The translations under genes were made by a program, and so were the position numbers. Under the pieces are notes generated by a model, which searched no databases, was not told where the DNA came from, and saw only the letters and a list, made by a program, of their open reading frames with translations. Positions 32,813 to 40,540 of a stretch of DNA of 63,973 nucleotides are shown here, in pieces (the stretch's first letter is position 1; every line of letters begins with the position of its first letter). Source of the stretch: Enterococcus nangangensis (GTDB lineage: Bacteria > Bacillota > Bacilli > Lactobacillales > Enterococcaceae); contig NZ_BJDR01000010.1 in NCBI RefSeq assembly GCF_005405245.1, positions 1-63,973 on the forward strand. The letters run 5' to 3'.

Positions 32813-33166
32813 ATGGATTACGAATTATTTGCAGAGTTACATTTACAAGCAACAGAGGAAAAAGATTTGGATATGTACATCGGTGAGCGAGGATGGCAAG
32901 AGTGGATGGATAATTTTCCTCCCGCTTCCCTTGGCACAATTCTTAAAAATATTTTTGATCTAGCGCACGGAGATTTAAAATCCAATCGAGAAAGAATTGG
33001 CCTAAATCAAAAGCAATTTTCCGGCAAGTACAATATTCCGGTCACGACGGTGGGCAAATGGGAACGTGAGGAACGGGAGCTGTCTCCATGGTTAAAAGTA
33101 CTAATTGACTACAGTATTTTTGGCAGCATGGAAAACTTTTACTCCACCACCAAAGTAGAGGAGTAG
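32813..33166 (+). CDS. XRE-family regulator of the accessory operon
   Basis: 117 residues. The helix-turn-helix is in the C-terminal half (RERIGLNQKQFSGKYNIPVT, then TVGKWEREERELSPWL); the N-terminal half is a helical domain with a conserved-looking YIGERGWQEWMDNFPPASLG stretch. AAAGGAGG precedes the ATG. It lies directly before the TnpB-like gene and probably binds the twin palindromes at the operon promoter. Confidence 0.78.
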   Translation: MDYELFAELHLQATEEKDLDMYIGERGWQEWMDNFPPASLGTILKNIFDLAHGDLKSNRERIGLNQKQFSGKYNIPVTTVGKWEREERELSPWLKVLIDYSIFGSMENFYSTTKVEE

Positions 33167-33171
33167 CCAGA

Positions 33172-34422
33172 ATGACTGAAGTTACCATAACGAAAAAATT
33201 AGAAATTTATATTGCAGATCCCGAAGAACGACAATCGTATTTCGACTTCTTTTTTTCCAACAGTAAAAAATATGTACGAGCTTTAAATGCCGTGTACGCT
33301 CAACTAATTTATGAGGAGCTAGCGATTGATGCCATCAAAGAGTATGATGAGGGATTTGTAAAACGAGAACAAAAACTGTTAGACTCTATCAATTCAGATT
33401 TTGAAGTATTGACTGAAAAACGCAAAAAGTCCAAAGACAAAGGCAAAGACAAGACAAAGGGCGAGGAAACTTTGGAAGTAGCCATTGAAAAAAATAAAAA
33501 GAAATTAGCTGATTTGCGGAAGCAAAAGAAAAAAGAAGCTAACGAAATTTTAGAAAAAAGTCTAGGGCTAAAAAAGGAAACACGACTACGAGATATTGCA
33601 TCGAAAGAAGATTTTGGTTATAGTATGTTTCCGGCTACGGCAACAAGGAAAGCAATAAAGGACTTTAGCAATGATTACGTAGGGATTCTTAAAAAAGAGC
33701 GCACTCCTAGAATTTATCGTGATAAAAAAGGGTATGGCATGCTTCCGTACCAAGGAAACGAATTTAAAATAGCTAAAGGCGACGATAATCGTTTTTATTT
33801 AGCTGTACCTTTAGGCTATCATTTTAGAATTAAACTTGGCGGCTCCTCGAAGAATGCCGCAAGGAGAAATGATGTTGTGCCATTGCTGGAAAAAATAATT
33901 TCTGGCGAATATACTCTGAGACAAAGTGCCATCACCTTTGAGAATGGAAAGTTTTACGCAGCAATGACAGTCACTTTTGAAACGGACTACACAAATTTGG
34001 AGTTGGACGAAGAAAAGGTGCTCACGCTTGAATTTGTAAATGCGGGAGAGATTAAAGGGTCTTTTGATGGGAAAAAAGAATTTACGATTGGAGATTCTCA
34101 GTACGTTAAAGATTTCCAAATGAAAATACAAGCCTTGAAAGATAAAGAAAAAAGCCGGATGCAGTTCGGCAAGGGTGGAAAAGGTCGTAGTCACAAGTTG
34201 AAATATGATCAATGGGAAGCTATCAAAAACAGAGAACGAAATTTTGCTAAAACGTATAATAACCAAGTTTCCTCAAAAATTGTCCAAAGAGCAGTTAGAA
34301 GCAGAGCCAAGTATATCCAAATTCTCCCGCCCTCAAAAGAATTGGGTGGATGGTCGTATTATGAGCTTGTTCAAATGATAAAAAATAAAGCAAACTATTA
34401 CGGGATTGAGGCAAAGGATTAG
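33172..34422 (+). CDS. TnpB/Cas12f-like RNA-guided protein, nuclease-dead
   Basis: 416 residues. N-terminal helical and Lys-rich coiled-coil part (about 1-140), a WED-like beta part (about 175-270, ending EYTLRQSAITFENGKFYAAM), then a RuvC-like core. RuvC-I reads VLTLEFVNAG (283-292), with Glu287 where TnpB has Asp in GIDLG. RuvC-II reads KYIQILPPSK (380-389), with Leu385 where TnpB has the catalytic Glu. The conserved WSYYELVQMIKNKANYYGIE helix follows, and the protein then stops at 416, before the zinc ribbon and RuvC-III Asp. No remnant of those parts follows; a promoter begins two bases after the stop. All three catalytic acids are lost, as in TnpB-like nuclease-dead repressors (TldR). 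GAGGAG lies upstream. Fourth gene of the accessory operon. Confidence 0.88.
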   Translation: MTEVTITKKLEIYIADPEERQSYFDFFFSNSKKYVRALNAVYAQLIYEELAIDAIKEYDEGFVKREQKLLDSINSDFEVLTEKRKKSKDKGKDKTKGEETLEVAIEKNKKKLADLRKQKKKEANEILEKSLGLKKETRLRDIASKEDFGYSMFPATATRKAIKDFSNDYVGILKKERTPRIYRDKKGYGMLPYQGNEFKIAKGDDNRFYLAVPLGYHFRIKLGGSSKNAARRNDVVPLLEKIISGEYTLRQSAITFENGKFYAAMTVTFETDYTNLELDEEKVLTLEFVNAGEIKGSFDGKKEFTIGDSQYVKDFQMKIQALKDKEKSRMQFGKGGKGRSHKLKYDQWEAIKNRERNFAKTYNNQVSSKIVQRAVRSRAKYIQILPPSKELGGWSYYELVQMIKNKANYYGIEAKD

Positions 34423-34423
34423 G

Positions 34424-34452
34424 TTGCAATGATTTCGCGAATAACATATAAT
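34424..34452 (+). promoter_or_regulatory. Promoter of the guide-RNA locus
   Basis: TTGCAA (34,424-34,429), exactly 17 bp, TATAAT (34,447-34,452). The predicted start, seven bases on, is 34,459, which is the first base of hairpin ACGCTG/CAGCGT. The RNA therefore has its own strong constitutive-looking promoter, separate from the repressed operon promoter. Confidence 0.85.
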
Positions 34453-34570
34453 AAGTCTACGCTGGTTTGGCAGCGTTAGGGTGAGGGTAAAGCCACTCGC
34501 CGAAGGGTAAGCTCCGGCTAATGTGTAACCGCCGGAAGGCCATGTAAATTGAATAAGAGTTTCTAAATGT

Positions 34571-34613
34571 GTTTCCAGCTTTGGAACTATAAGAAACGAC
34601 ATGGTTCTCAAAC
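34571..34613 (+). CRISPR. CRISPR-like repeat 1
   Basis: Begins GTTTCC, ends ATGGTTCTCAAAC. Internal stem GAACTAT/ATGGTTC, extended by TTTG/CAAA around a one-base bulge, with loop AAGAAACGAC. It carries three extra bases after GTTTCC compared with repeat 2. Unique sequence 34,614-34,639 (26 nt, beginning GGCACTCTTCAGG) follows as candidate guide 1. Confidence 0.75.
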
Positions 34614-34639
34614 GGCACTCTTCAGGATAAGGAAAGTAT

Positions 34640-34679
34640 GTTTCCTTTGGAGCCATAAGAAACAACATGGTTCTCAAAC
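34640..34679 (+). CRISPR. CRISPR-like repeat 2
   Basis: 40 nt, GTTTCC to TTCTCAAAC. It differs from repeat 1 by a 3-base gap and four substitutions. Two of these turn the stem arm GAACTAT into GAGCCAT, which still pairs fully with ATGGTTC through G-U pairs, so the hairpin is kept. The unique sequence after it (from 34,680, TGTCGTACCTTTCACACTAG) is candidate guide 2. No third repeat closes the array. Confidence 0.75.
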
Positions 34680-34730
34680 TGTCGTACCTTTCACACTAGT
34701 TTTGAAACTACGTTTTATTTATATATGTAC

Positions 34731-34765
34731 AAAAAGACCCCCGAAATTAATCGGAGGTCTTTTTT
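34731..34765. terminator. Terminator of the guide-RNA locus
   Basis: AAAAAGACC-CCGA pairs with TCGG-GGTCTTTTTT around a short AT loop. Strong on the plus strand and symmetrical enough to act on both. Ends the RNA array and the accessory region. Confidence 0.88.
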
Positions 34766-34767
34766 AG

Positions 34768-34994
34768 TATGGTGATGGTAGTCTCCCGAAGCGCGTCGAT
34801 ATAGCTCACCTCCTCTAAAAGAAGATACGCAAAAGATTTTGATTTTATTTTTTCGTAGGCAAAAAAGATTAAAAATTAATGCCCAAATTAATGCCCTTTT
34901 TCTAAAACTAGCGAAAACCTCCGAAAACAAAAAAAGCCGAAACCTTGTTAAATCAAGGGTTTCAGCTCTTTACGAAATGCTCCAAAAAGTATCT
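34768..34994. repeat. Prophage right end: arm sites and ssrA terminator
   Basis: No gene is supported. ATTAATGCCC occurs twice (34,875-34,884 and 34,887-34,896), matching the repeats next to attL, probably integrase arm sites. At 34,929-34,966 a GCCGAAAC-CTTG/CAAG-GGTTTCAGC hairpin is followed, on the minus strand, by a T-run. It lies just beyond the tmRNA 3' end and so acts as a phage-supplied ssrA terminator. Confidence 0.7.
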
Positions 34995-35011
34995 ATGGAG
35001 ATGGCGGGAGT
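34995..35011. other. attR core (tmRNA 3' end)
   Basis: Second copy of the 17-bp core found at 99-115. It forms the acceptor-stem and T-arm end of ssrA, so the phage restores a whole tmRNA gene on integration. Crossover falls within these bases. Confidence 0.92.
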
Positions 35012-35356
35012 CGAACCCGCGTCCAAATATTTTGCCACTCCAACTTCTACGTCTATAGTTCACTATTTATGATTCGTCTTTTTATAAGCCAGCAAACCTG
35101 CGTTTAAAAAGACTAGTCAAGGAGTCTCTTCGTAAGCTTTTTGACAGAAGTTTACGCGTATCCCACTAGAATAGGACCACGACTCGAGCACATGGGCGAT
35201 GCCGAGATGGTCTACGCTGCTGGTTTTTAGGCAGCTAAAGCGTAAGAGTTGTTATTGTTTTTAGCAGTTATATTTAACTGTAACGTTTTTGCGAAGACGT
35301 AACCTTCGAGACGCCATCAAAGCTCAAACAATACCTGTCGAATCCGTAACATCCCC
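34996..35356 (-). ncRNA. ssrA: tmRNA (ssrA)
   Basis: Rescues stalled ribosomes by trans-translation. On the minus strand it begins GGGGATGTTACGGATTCGAC and ends GGTTCGACTCCCGCCATCTCC plus A (given in parts), the two ends pairing as a tRNA-like acceptor. The resume frame at 35,265-35,227 encodes AKNNNNSYALAA and a TAA stop. CCA is not encoded after the discriminator. The 3' 17 bp are the phage attachment core, and DNA beyond it is phage. Confidence 0.95.
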
Positions 35357-35427
35357 GTTACGAACATTTTAATTATAACAGTTCTCCTTGATTTAGCAAG
35401 TTTGGGGCCAAGTAGGTTTACTAAAAA

Positions 35428-36153
35428 TTAAGACTTACGGATTTTTTTGGCGCGCGTGTTAGTCAACCAGTAACAAGGAGTAAAGACAAGACTACTAATA
35501 CCTAAAGCTACTAAGGCGCGCAATGCATAATGGAGTAAGAGCACTGCTTGCGAGCTATCATCGGTGATACTTAAATTAAAGGCGAAAAAATTTTGTGGCG
35601 AGTATAAACTCATCGCGCCCGTTGCTTCTTGCAAGGCTGTGGAAACGGCAGTGTAGTTCATTTGTATGTTGCTTAAGAGGCGATTACCATAGCTTTGTAA
35701 GAGATGGAGAAGATTGTCTTGGAGCACAAAGAGTAAACAAAATAGGATAAAGAGGGTCAGGGACACTGGAAAAAGTAGTAGAAAAATATTTCTCAAGAAT
35801 TGCCGCCAACTTTTGCTGCGGTTATTTTTTTGCAATTCTTTCACATAGTACAAGCCGAAAAGTAAACAAACAATGACCAGTAAACAGGTTAAAATATTTT
35901 GTCCTTGGCGAATTTGTTTTATTGCTAAGTCTAAGTGGTCTTGAAACGTCGCAAAGCTACTAGTAAATGTTTCATCACTATTGGTAGCTAGTTGAGCCAC
36001 TCGATCTTGAAAAGTGGCGTCTGCTCTTTGCAAAAAATAAACGATAAAAGCTGCGCCGGCTGTCAACAGACCATAAAGACTTAAAGTTAGACTCATGAAT
36101 AGATAAAAGCGACGATGCTTTTGCCAACGTTGCGTAAAGCTTTCCGTCTCCAT
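35428..36153 (-). CDS. Hypothetical membrane protein
   Basis: Unrecognised, 241 residues with about four hydrophobic segments (near 18-41, 84-105, 122-148 and 205-228). The stretch between the first and second, and the long one between the third and fourth, would be extracytoplasmic. Start ATG at 36153, with TGAGGTGAT upstream. Convergent neighbours none; it lies between ssrA and ltaS. Role unknown. Confidence 0.7.
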   Translation of the reverse strand: METESFTQRWQKHRRFYLFMSLTLSLYGLLTAGAAFIVYFLQRADATFQDRVAQLATNSDETFTSSFATFQDHLDLAIKQIRQGQNILTCLLVIVCLLFGLYYVKELQKNNRSKSWRQFLRNIFLLLFPVSLTLFILFCLLFVLQDNLLHLLQSYGNRLLSNIQMNYTAVSTALQEATGAMSLYSPQNFFAFNLSITDDSSQAVLLLHYALRALVALGISSLVFTPCYWLTNTRAKKIRKS

Positions 36154-36240
36154 AAAATCACCTCAAGTCTAGTATAAGGGCCGTTCATGAATAAAATATG
36201 AAGATATCTTGAAACAATTCCCACGCGCTTTTGGCCAAAG

Positions 36241-36274
36241 AAAAAAGACCTTGCACCAGCAAGATCTTTTTCTT
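36241..36274 (-). terminator. ltaS terminator
   Basis: On the minus strand AAAGATCTTGC pairs with GCAAGGTCTTT around a TGGT loop, then T6. It lies five bases after the ltaS stop. Confidence 0.88.
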
Positions 36275-36278
36275 AAAT

Positions 36279-38432
36279 TTATTTTTCTGTTGTGGAAGAT
36301 TCTGTCGTAGCACTAGTTGCTGAGGTACTCTCCGTACTTTCTTCATGGTACTCTTTATACGTTTTTGTTTGATAGAGGTCGCTAGTGGACTTGTTACCGT
36401 TTTGGGAGTAAAGGCTAGTGGAGAAGGTTCCTTTTGTTTCTTCAATTTCTTCTAGTTGATCTAGTTGATCTTTGTAATTAAAGTCTTCAGCATTAATCGG
36501 TTCTAAACCAGAGTCTGTATAGAAACGAAGCAAGTCACCATTTACTAGGCGATCAGAAATTTCCAATTGCTTGGCAACTTTTTCTTTAATATCGGTGATT
36601 TCTTGGGATTCTTCTTGTTCTTTCGTTGCCGGTTGGCCGGTTGTATTGTCGTACAAAATATTATCATAGTAGGTGTAGTTTGGTGTGAAGAAATAATTGT
36701 TTTTCCGGTAAGCTACGATTTGATCGTGATCAGGTGAGAACAAGTCTTGTCCTAATTGGATATAATTGGTCGTATCGACACCTAACAAGTGTAACAAGGT
36801 TGGTAAAGCGTCCACTTGACCACCGTACGTGTGATTGATGCCGCCGTTTGTTTGACCAGGGACGTGAATCATGTAAGGAACTCTTTGCAATTGAGCAACA
36901 TCATAATTGGTCCAAGTATCTGGATTTTTTCCTAATAAAGAAGCAAGTTCTGTCGTACGACCATCGGAAATACCGTAGTGATCGCCATATAAAACAATCA
37001 CGGAATTGTCATAAAGACCGCTAGCTTTTAAGTAAGCGAAAAATTCACTCACCGCAGCGTCTAGATAATTAGCAGTGGCAAAATAACCGTTGATGGTTTC
37101 ATCTTCTGTTGTGGCAATGGGGAAGCCCGCTTCATCATTTTCAAATTGGGAGTAAGGATAGTGATTAGAAACGGCAATGAACTTCGTGTAAAAAGGTTGT
37201 TGCAAGTGTTCCAAGTATTGAACAGATTGTTGGAAGAAAGGTTTATCATGCAAGCCGTATTGGAAAGAGTTTTCCGCATTGACATCATAATAACTAGCAT
37301 CAAAGAAATTTTGGAAGCCTAGACGTTTATACGTTTCATTACGGTTCCAGAAAGTTCCAGCATTCCCGTGGAACACAGCTGATGAATAACCAGCAACTTG
37401 ATTTAAAATATTCGGAGCGGCTTCAAAAGTATTGCTGCCACCTAAAGTTGGGAAGAGTACCCCTTGGTTTAAACCAAAGAAGGAGTTTTCCATCAAGGTT
37501 TCAGCATCAGAAGTTTTTCCGGCGTTTACCTGGTGGAAGAAATTATCAAAAGCAAAGGTTTGATTATCGTGGAAAAGACTATTTAAAAATGGCGTAACTT
37601 CGTGTTCAGTACCATTTTCATCGGTTAATTTATAGTCAATTAAAAATTGTTGGAAGCTTTCTAAGTGGATATAAATGACGTTGCGTCCCTTAGCGATGCC
37701 AAACATGTCATCACTAGGAGCGGCATAGTGTTCTTTAACGTAATCCTCAACTTCTACTAAGTCATTAGGACTAGCTTCAGCCCGTACTTGGTTTGTTTGA
37801 TACGTTTGGTAACCATCGTAGGCCATGAAAAAGTTTAAACCGAGATATTTTACAATATAATCACGGGAGAAGGTCCGACCTAAAAGTTGGGGACGATCGG
37901 CTTCGGCTAAAGATAAGTTAGCAGAAAAAATTAAAGCGCCTAAAATCGAAAAAGCTAAGGCAACCCGCGCACGAATTGGCTTTTTATCGACCTTAATTAC
38001 TTTGGTAAATAATAAGATGGGAATGATTACCAAGTCAATGACATAAAGCAAATCGTGAACACGAAGCAAACGCAAAGCACTTTCTCCTAAACCGGAAGAA
38101 ACAGCACCAGAGTTTAAGATGGTATTAATGGTCATAAAGTCGGTGAACTCACGGTAGTAAGAAGCGTTGGAGTAAATCAGCACGCTTAAAGCTAAGTAAA
38201 TCAAAAACATAATCACGTAAGACGTTTTGGGCTTACGGACATATAAAGCAATGGAGAGGAGCAAAATCGTCGTGGCAAAAGGATTCACCAATAAAATAAA
38301 ATATTGGAACCCACTTTCAATCCCTAGATTAAAGTCAACGAAGTACGCCAGCATGGACTTAGCCCAAATTAAAATCGTTAGTAAAAAGAAGAAACCTAGT
38401 CGGCTGTTAAGCCATTTAAAGGTAGCTTTCAA
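36279..38432 (-). CDS. ltaS: Lipoteichoic acid synthase
   Basis: Polymerises glycerol-phosphate from phosphatidylglycerol onto a glycolipid anchor outside the membrane. About 717 residues: five N-terminal membrane helices (to about residue 180), a linker, then the extracellular sulfatase-like domain. The nucleophile Thr is in NAGKTSDAET (about 307); HLESFQ, GNAGTFWNR and YGDHYGIS carry metal- and substrate-binding residues. I chose TTG at 38432, preceded by AAAGGGTG; an upstream ATG at 38486 lacks a ribosome site. The extreme C-terminus is Ser/Thr-rich. Confidence 0.93.
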   Translation of the reverse strand: MKATFKWLNSRLGFFFLLTILIWAKSMLAYFVDFNLGIESGFQYFILLVNPFATTILLLSIALYVRKPKTSYVIMFLIYLALSVLIYSNASYYREFTDFMTINTILNSGAVSSGLGESALRLLRVHDLLYVIDLVIIPILLFTKVIKVDKKPIRARVALAFSILGALIFSANLSLAEADRPQLLGRTFSRDYIVKYLGLNFFMAYDGYQTYQTNQVRAEASPNDLVEVEDYVKEHYAAPSDDMFGIAKGRNVIYIHLESFQQFLIDYKLTDENGTEHEVTPFLNSLFHDNQTFAFDNFFHQVNAGKTSDAETLMENSFFGLNQGVLFPTLGGSNTFEAAPNILNQVAGYSSAVFHGNAGTFWNRNETYKRLGFQNFFDASYYDVNAENSFQYGLHDKPFFQQSVQYLEHLQQPFYTKFIAVSNHYPYSQFENDEAGFPIATTEDETINGYFATANYLDAAVSEFFAYLKASGLYDNSVIVLYGDHYGISDGRTTELASLLGKNPDTWTNYDVAQLQRVPYMIHVPGQTNGGINHTYGGQVDALPTLLHLLGVDTTNYIQLGQDLFSPDHDQIVAYRKNNYFFTPNYTYYDNILYDNTTGQPATKEQEESQEITDIKEKVAKQLEISDRLVNGDLLRFYTDSGLEPINAEDFNYKDQLDQLEEIEETKGTFSTSLYSQNGNKSTSDLYQTKTYKEYHEESTESTSATSATTESSTTEK

Positions 38433-38649
38433 GTAAAACACCCTTTCTAAAATGAATTTACTATTAAAAGTGCATTTAATTTTCAATTTTTCAACAAAAC
38501 TTACAAATTATACAAAAGTATTTTACGTAACCTTCCTAGGAAAGTCAACGAATATCGGGTGTTTCTTACGGATTTTAACGATTTCTTGACATTTTATGAT
38601 TTTTCTTAGCCCTTCTTTTTGCTATACTAAGCATGAAATGAGGTGGCTT

Positions 38650-39825
38650 ATGAAAGTGCAACTACAACGCAGCGGTGAAAATGCCCGCAATCCTTTGATT
38701 CACGAAAAAGAAATCAAAGAACAAAATTATCCTAAGACGTGGCTACGTTTTACTGATGCCAAAGAAAATTTTTTAAGCTGGGGTTATTTAGGTCAACAAA
38801 ATAAAGGAGCTGGTTGGTTAGTTTTAACGGCGCAACAACAGCCTGATGCTCTTTTTTTTGAAAATCTTTTGGCCACAAGTTTACACAAACGAAAAAGTCT
38901 TTTTAAAAATTTATCCACAACCAATGCTTTTCGCCTTTTTAATGGGGTAGGAGATGGTCTTGGCGGGGTGACGGTGGATTATTACGACGGCTATTTGGTC
39001 TTTTCTTGGTATAACGAAACCATTGCGGCCTTAAAAGAGGAAGTTCTGCAAGGCTTTCTGACAGCTTACACCGCCTTTTGCGGTACGCCAGCTTTAGGAG
39101 TCGTGGAAAAATTCCGTTACAGTACTAGCAAAATAGAAAGCCAAGTACTGCAAGGAGCTGTGCCGGAAAGTTTACTCATCGTTGAAAATGACGTCCATTA
39201 CCGCGTGTATCTGGATGAAGGGTTAATGACGGGAATCTTCTTAGATCAACGCCACGTGCGCAACTTATTAAAAGAAAAACTGGCGCAAGATAAGACCGTC
39301 TTGAATACTTTTAGTTATACGGGTGCGTTTTCGGTGGCAAGTAAAGTCGGTGGGGCAAAGGCTACCACTAGCGTTGACTTAGCTAAAAGAAGTTTAAAGA
39401 AGACACAAGAACAATTTGCCGCCAACGACTTGCCTTTAACCGATGAAAAAATTTACGTCATGGATATTTTTGACTTCTTTAAGTATGCACAAAAGAAAAA
39501 GTTAACCTACGATATTGTCGTGCTAGATCCGCCGAGTTTTGCCCGCAATAAGAAAAAAACTTTTTCCGTGGCGAAAAATTATGGCGAATTAGTTACCGCC
39601 AGTCAAACTTTAATTCAAAAAGGGATTTTAGTTTGCTCCACCAATGCTGCCAACGTGAACTTAAAACAATTTAAAAAAATGATTGAAGATAGCTTAGTCC
39701 AGGCTAAGCGAAAATTTCATTTTGGCGAGACCTTCCGTTTACCTGAAGATTTTTCCACGGTTAAAGAGTTGCCAGAAGAAAATTATCTAAAAGTCTGTCT
39801 GGTCTATTTGGAGGAACAAAGATGA
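38650..39825 (+). CDS. rRNA (cytosine-C5-)-methyltransferase, RlmI-like
   Basis: 391 residues. An N-terminal PUA-like domain (about 1-75), a linking domain and a Rossmann SAM-methyltransferase (about 205-391) with VLNTFSYTGAFSVAS, VDLAKRSLKKT and the catalytic-loop LDPPSFARNKK. Matches the RlmI/YwbD-like class I methyltransferases that modify 23S rRNA. ATG at 38650 is preceded by GAGGTGG. The stop overlaps the aroD start as ATGA, so the two are coupled. Confidence 0.85.
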   Translation: MKVQLQRSGENARNPLIHEKEIKEQNYPKTWLRFTDAKENFLSWGYLGQQNKGAGWLVLTAQQQPDALFFENLLATSLHKRKSLFKNLSTTNAFRLFNGVGDGLGGVTVDYYDGYLVFSWYNETIAALKEEVLQGFLTAYTAFCGTPALGVVEKFRYSTSKIESQVLQGAVPESLLIVENDVHYRVYLDEGLMTGIFLDQRHVRNLLKEKLAQDKTVLNTFSYTGAFSVASKVGGAKATTSVDLAKRSLKKTQEQFAANDLPLTDEKIYVMDIFDFFKYAQKKKLTYDIVVLDPPSFARNKKKTFSVAKNYGELVTASQTLIQKGILVCSTNAANVNLKQFKKMIEDSLVQAKRKFHFGETFRLPEDFSTVKELPEENYLKVCLVYLEEQR

Positions 39826-40511
39826 CCAAAATTTTAGTGGCGCTCACAGGGGCAACTGTAGAAGAAGTAAGCGTACAATTAAATACTTTAGCAACCGAGG
39901 ATAATATTTTTGCCATCGAGTTTCGCGGGGATCTTTTTCAAGAATGGTCAGCCTTTTCGTTACTAGTACCACTTTTTGAAGCAGTAGCTTGTCCGCTGAT
40001 TTTTACCTTACGCTCTAAAAGAGAGGGTGGACAATTTGCCAGTGGATTAGCAGAACAAAGCGTCGCTTACGAAAAGGCGCTAAAAGCGAAGCTCTTTACC
40101 TATGTGGACTTGGAAGTTGCAGATCCGCATTACGCTGATTTGAGCCAACTTGTTGCTGCCTATGATGTTCAAGTCATTTTAAGTTATCATGCACCAGTCA
40201 AAATGCCGCCCTATGCGGAACTCCTTCGTCTGAAAGAAAAAATGATTGCCCAAAAACCAGCCATTGTTAAATTTGCCTTAATGCTAACAGAACCTGATGA
40301 ACTTTTACGTTTGAAACTTTTAGGCTTTCAAGAGCGTTATCCAGAGCAAATTATCATTGGTATGGGTATCGGGGGTTGGTTGAGCCGCGTCGTACCCGAG
40401 ATGTTTGCTAGTGACTTTACTTTTGCTGCCGGGACGGTAGAAGCTGCCAGCGGTCAATTAAATATTGAGACGGTGGAATTTTTACGAAATAAAACGAGAA
40501 TATCTGATTGA
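39822..40511 (+). CDS. aroD: Type I 3-dehydroquinate dehydratase
   Basis: Third step of the shikimate pathway, dehydrating 3-dehydroquinate through a Schiff base. 229 residues, the usual length. IEFRGD at about 32-37 binds substrate, SYHAP holds His123 and AIVKFALM the Schiff-base Lys150; GTVEAASGQL closes the site. Slightly diverged from better-known AroD proteins but complete. It is away from other aro genes here. Confidence 0.9.
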   Translation: MTKILVALTGATVEEVSVQLNTLATEDNIFAIEFRGDLFQEWSAFSLLVPLFEAVACPLIFTLRSKREGGQFASGLAEQSVAYEKALKAKLFTYVDLEVADPHYADLSQLVAAYDVQVILSYHAPVKMPPYAELLRLKEKMIAQKPAIVKFALMLTEPDELLRLKLLGFQERYPEQIIIGMGIGGWLSRVVPEMFASDFTFAAGTVEAASGQLNIETVEFLRNKTRISD

Positions 40512-40540
40512 AACGCTTGTCAAAATTAAGGAAAAACTTT

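Larger units (their letters stand above)
34459..34765 (+). ncRNA. Scaffold/tracr-like RNA plus two-repeat guide array
   Basis: Hairpins in order: ACGCTG/CAGCGT (34,459-34,464 with 34,471-34,476); GGTGAG-GGT/GCC-CTCGCC (34,480-34,501); TCCGGC/GCCGGA (34,513-34,518 with 34,531-34,536) enclosing CTAATGTGTAACC-like sequence, similar in layout to the Cas12f/TnpB RNA pseudoknot region. Then an anti-repeat: CCATGT (34,540-34,545) and GTTTCT (34,559-34,564) complement ACATGG and AGAAAC of the repeats. Two repeats with unique 3' sequence follow, then a terminator. The part up to 34,613 could fold as one single-guide-like unit. Confidence 0.82.

Noticed and set aside
33172-34422. Ordinary IS200/IS605-type insertion element
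   Set aside because: No tnpA, no subterminal hairpin ends or target-site context, catalytic residues lost, and the gene sits in a phage operon under a dedicated promoter.
34333-34677. Minus-strand open frame across the guide-RNA locus
   Set aside because: It runs antisense through the promoter, scaffold and repeats, has no ribosome site and an atypical composition; the open frame follows from the repeated sequence.
34701-34712. Possible third repeat (TTTGAAAC near 34,701-34,708)
   Set aside because: Only the last few bases resemble the repeat end, the spacing (29 bp) does not fit the 66-bp period, and it is better explained as a small TAGTTT/AAACTA palindrome before the terminator.
33172-34765. 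Complete type V CRISPR-Cas adaptation locus
   Set aside because: No cas1, cas2 or cas4 is in the window, there are only two repeats, and the effector lacks catalytic residues, so spacer acquisition and cleavage are not supported.
40512-40525. Catabolite-response-element-like sequence before pgi (TGAAACGCTTGTCA)
   Set aside because: It differs from the cre consensus in the central CG position and spacing, so catabolite control is not supported.
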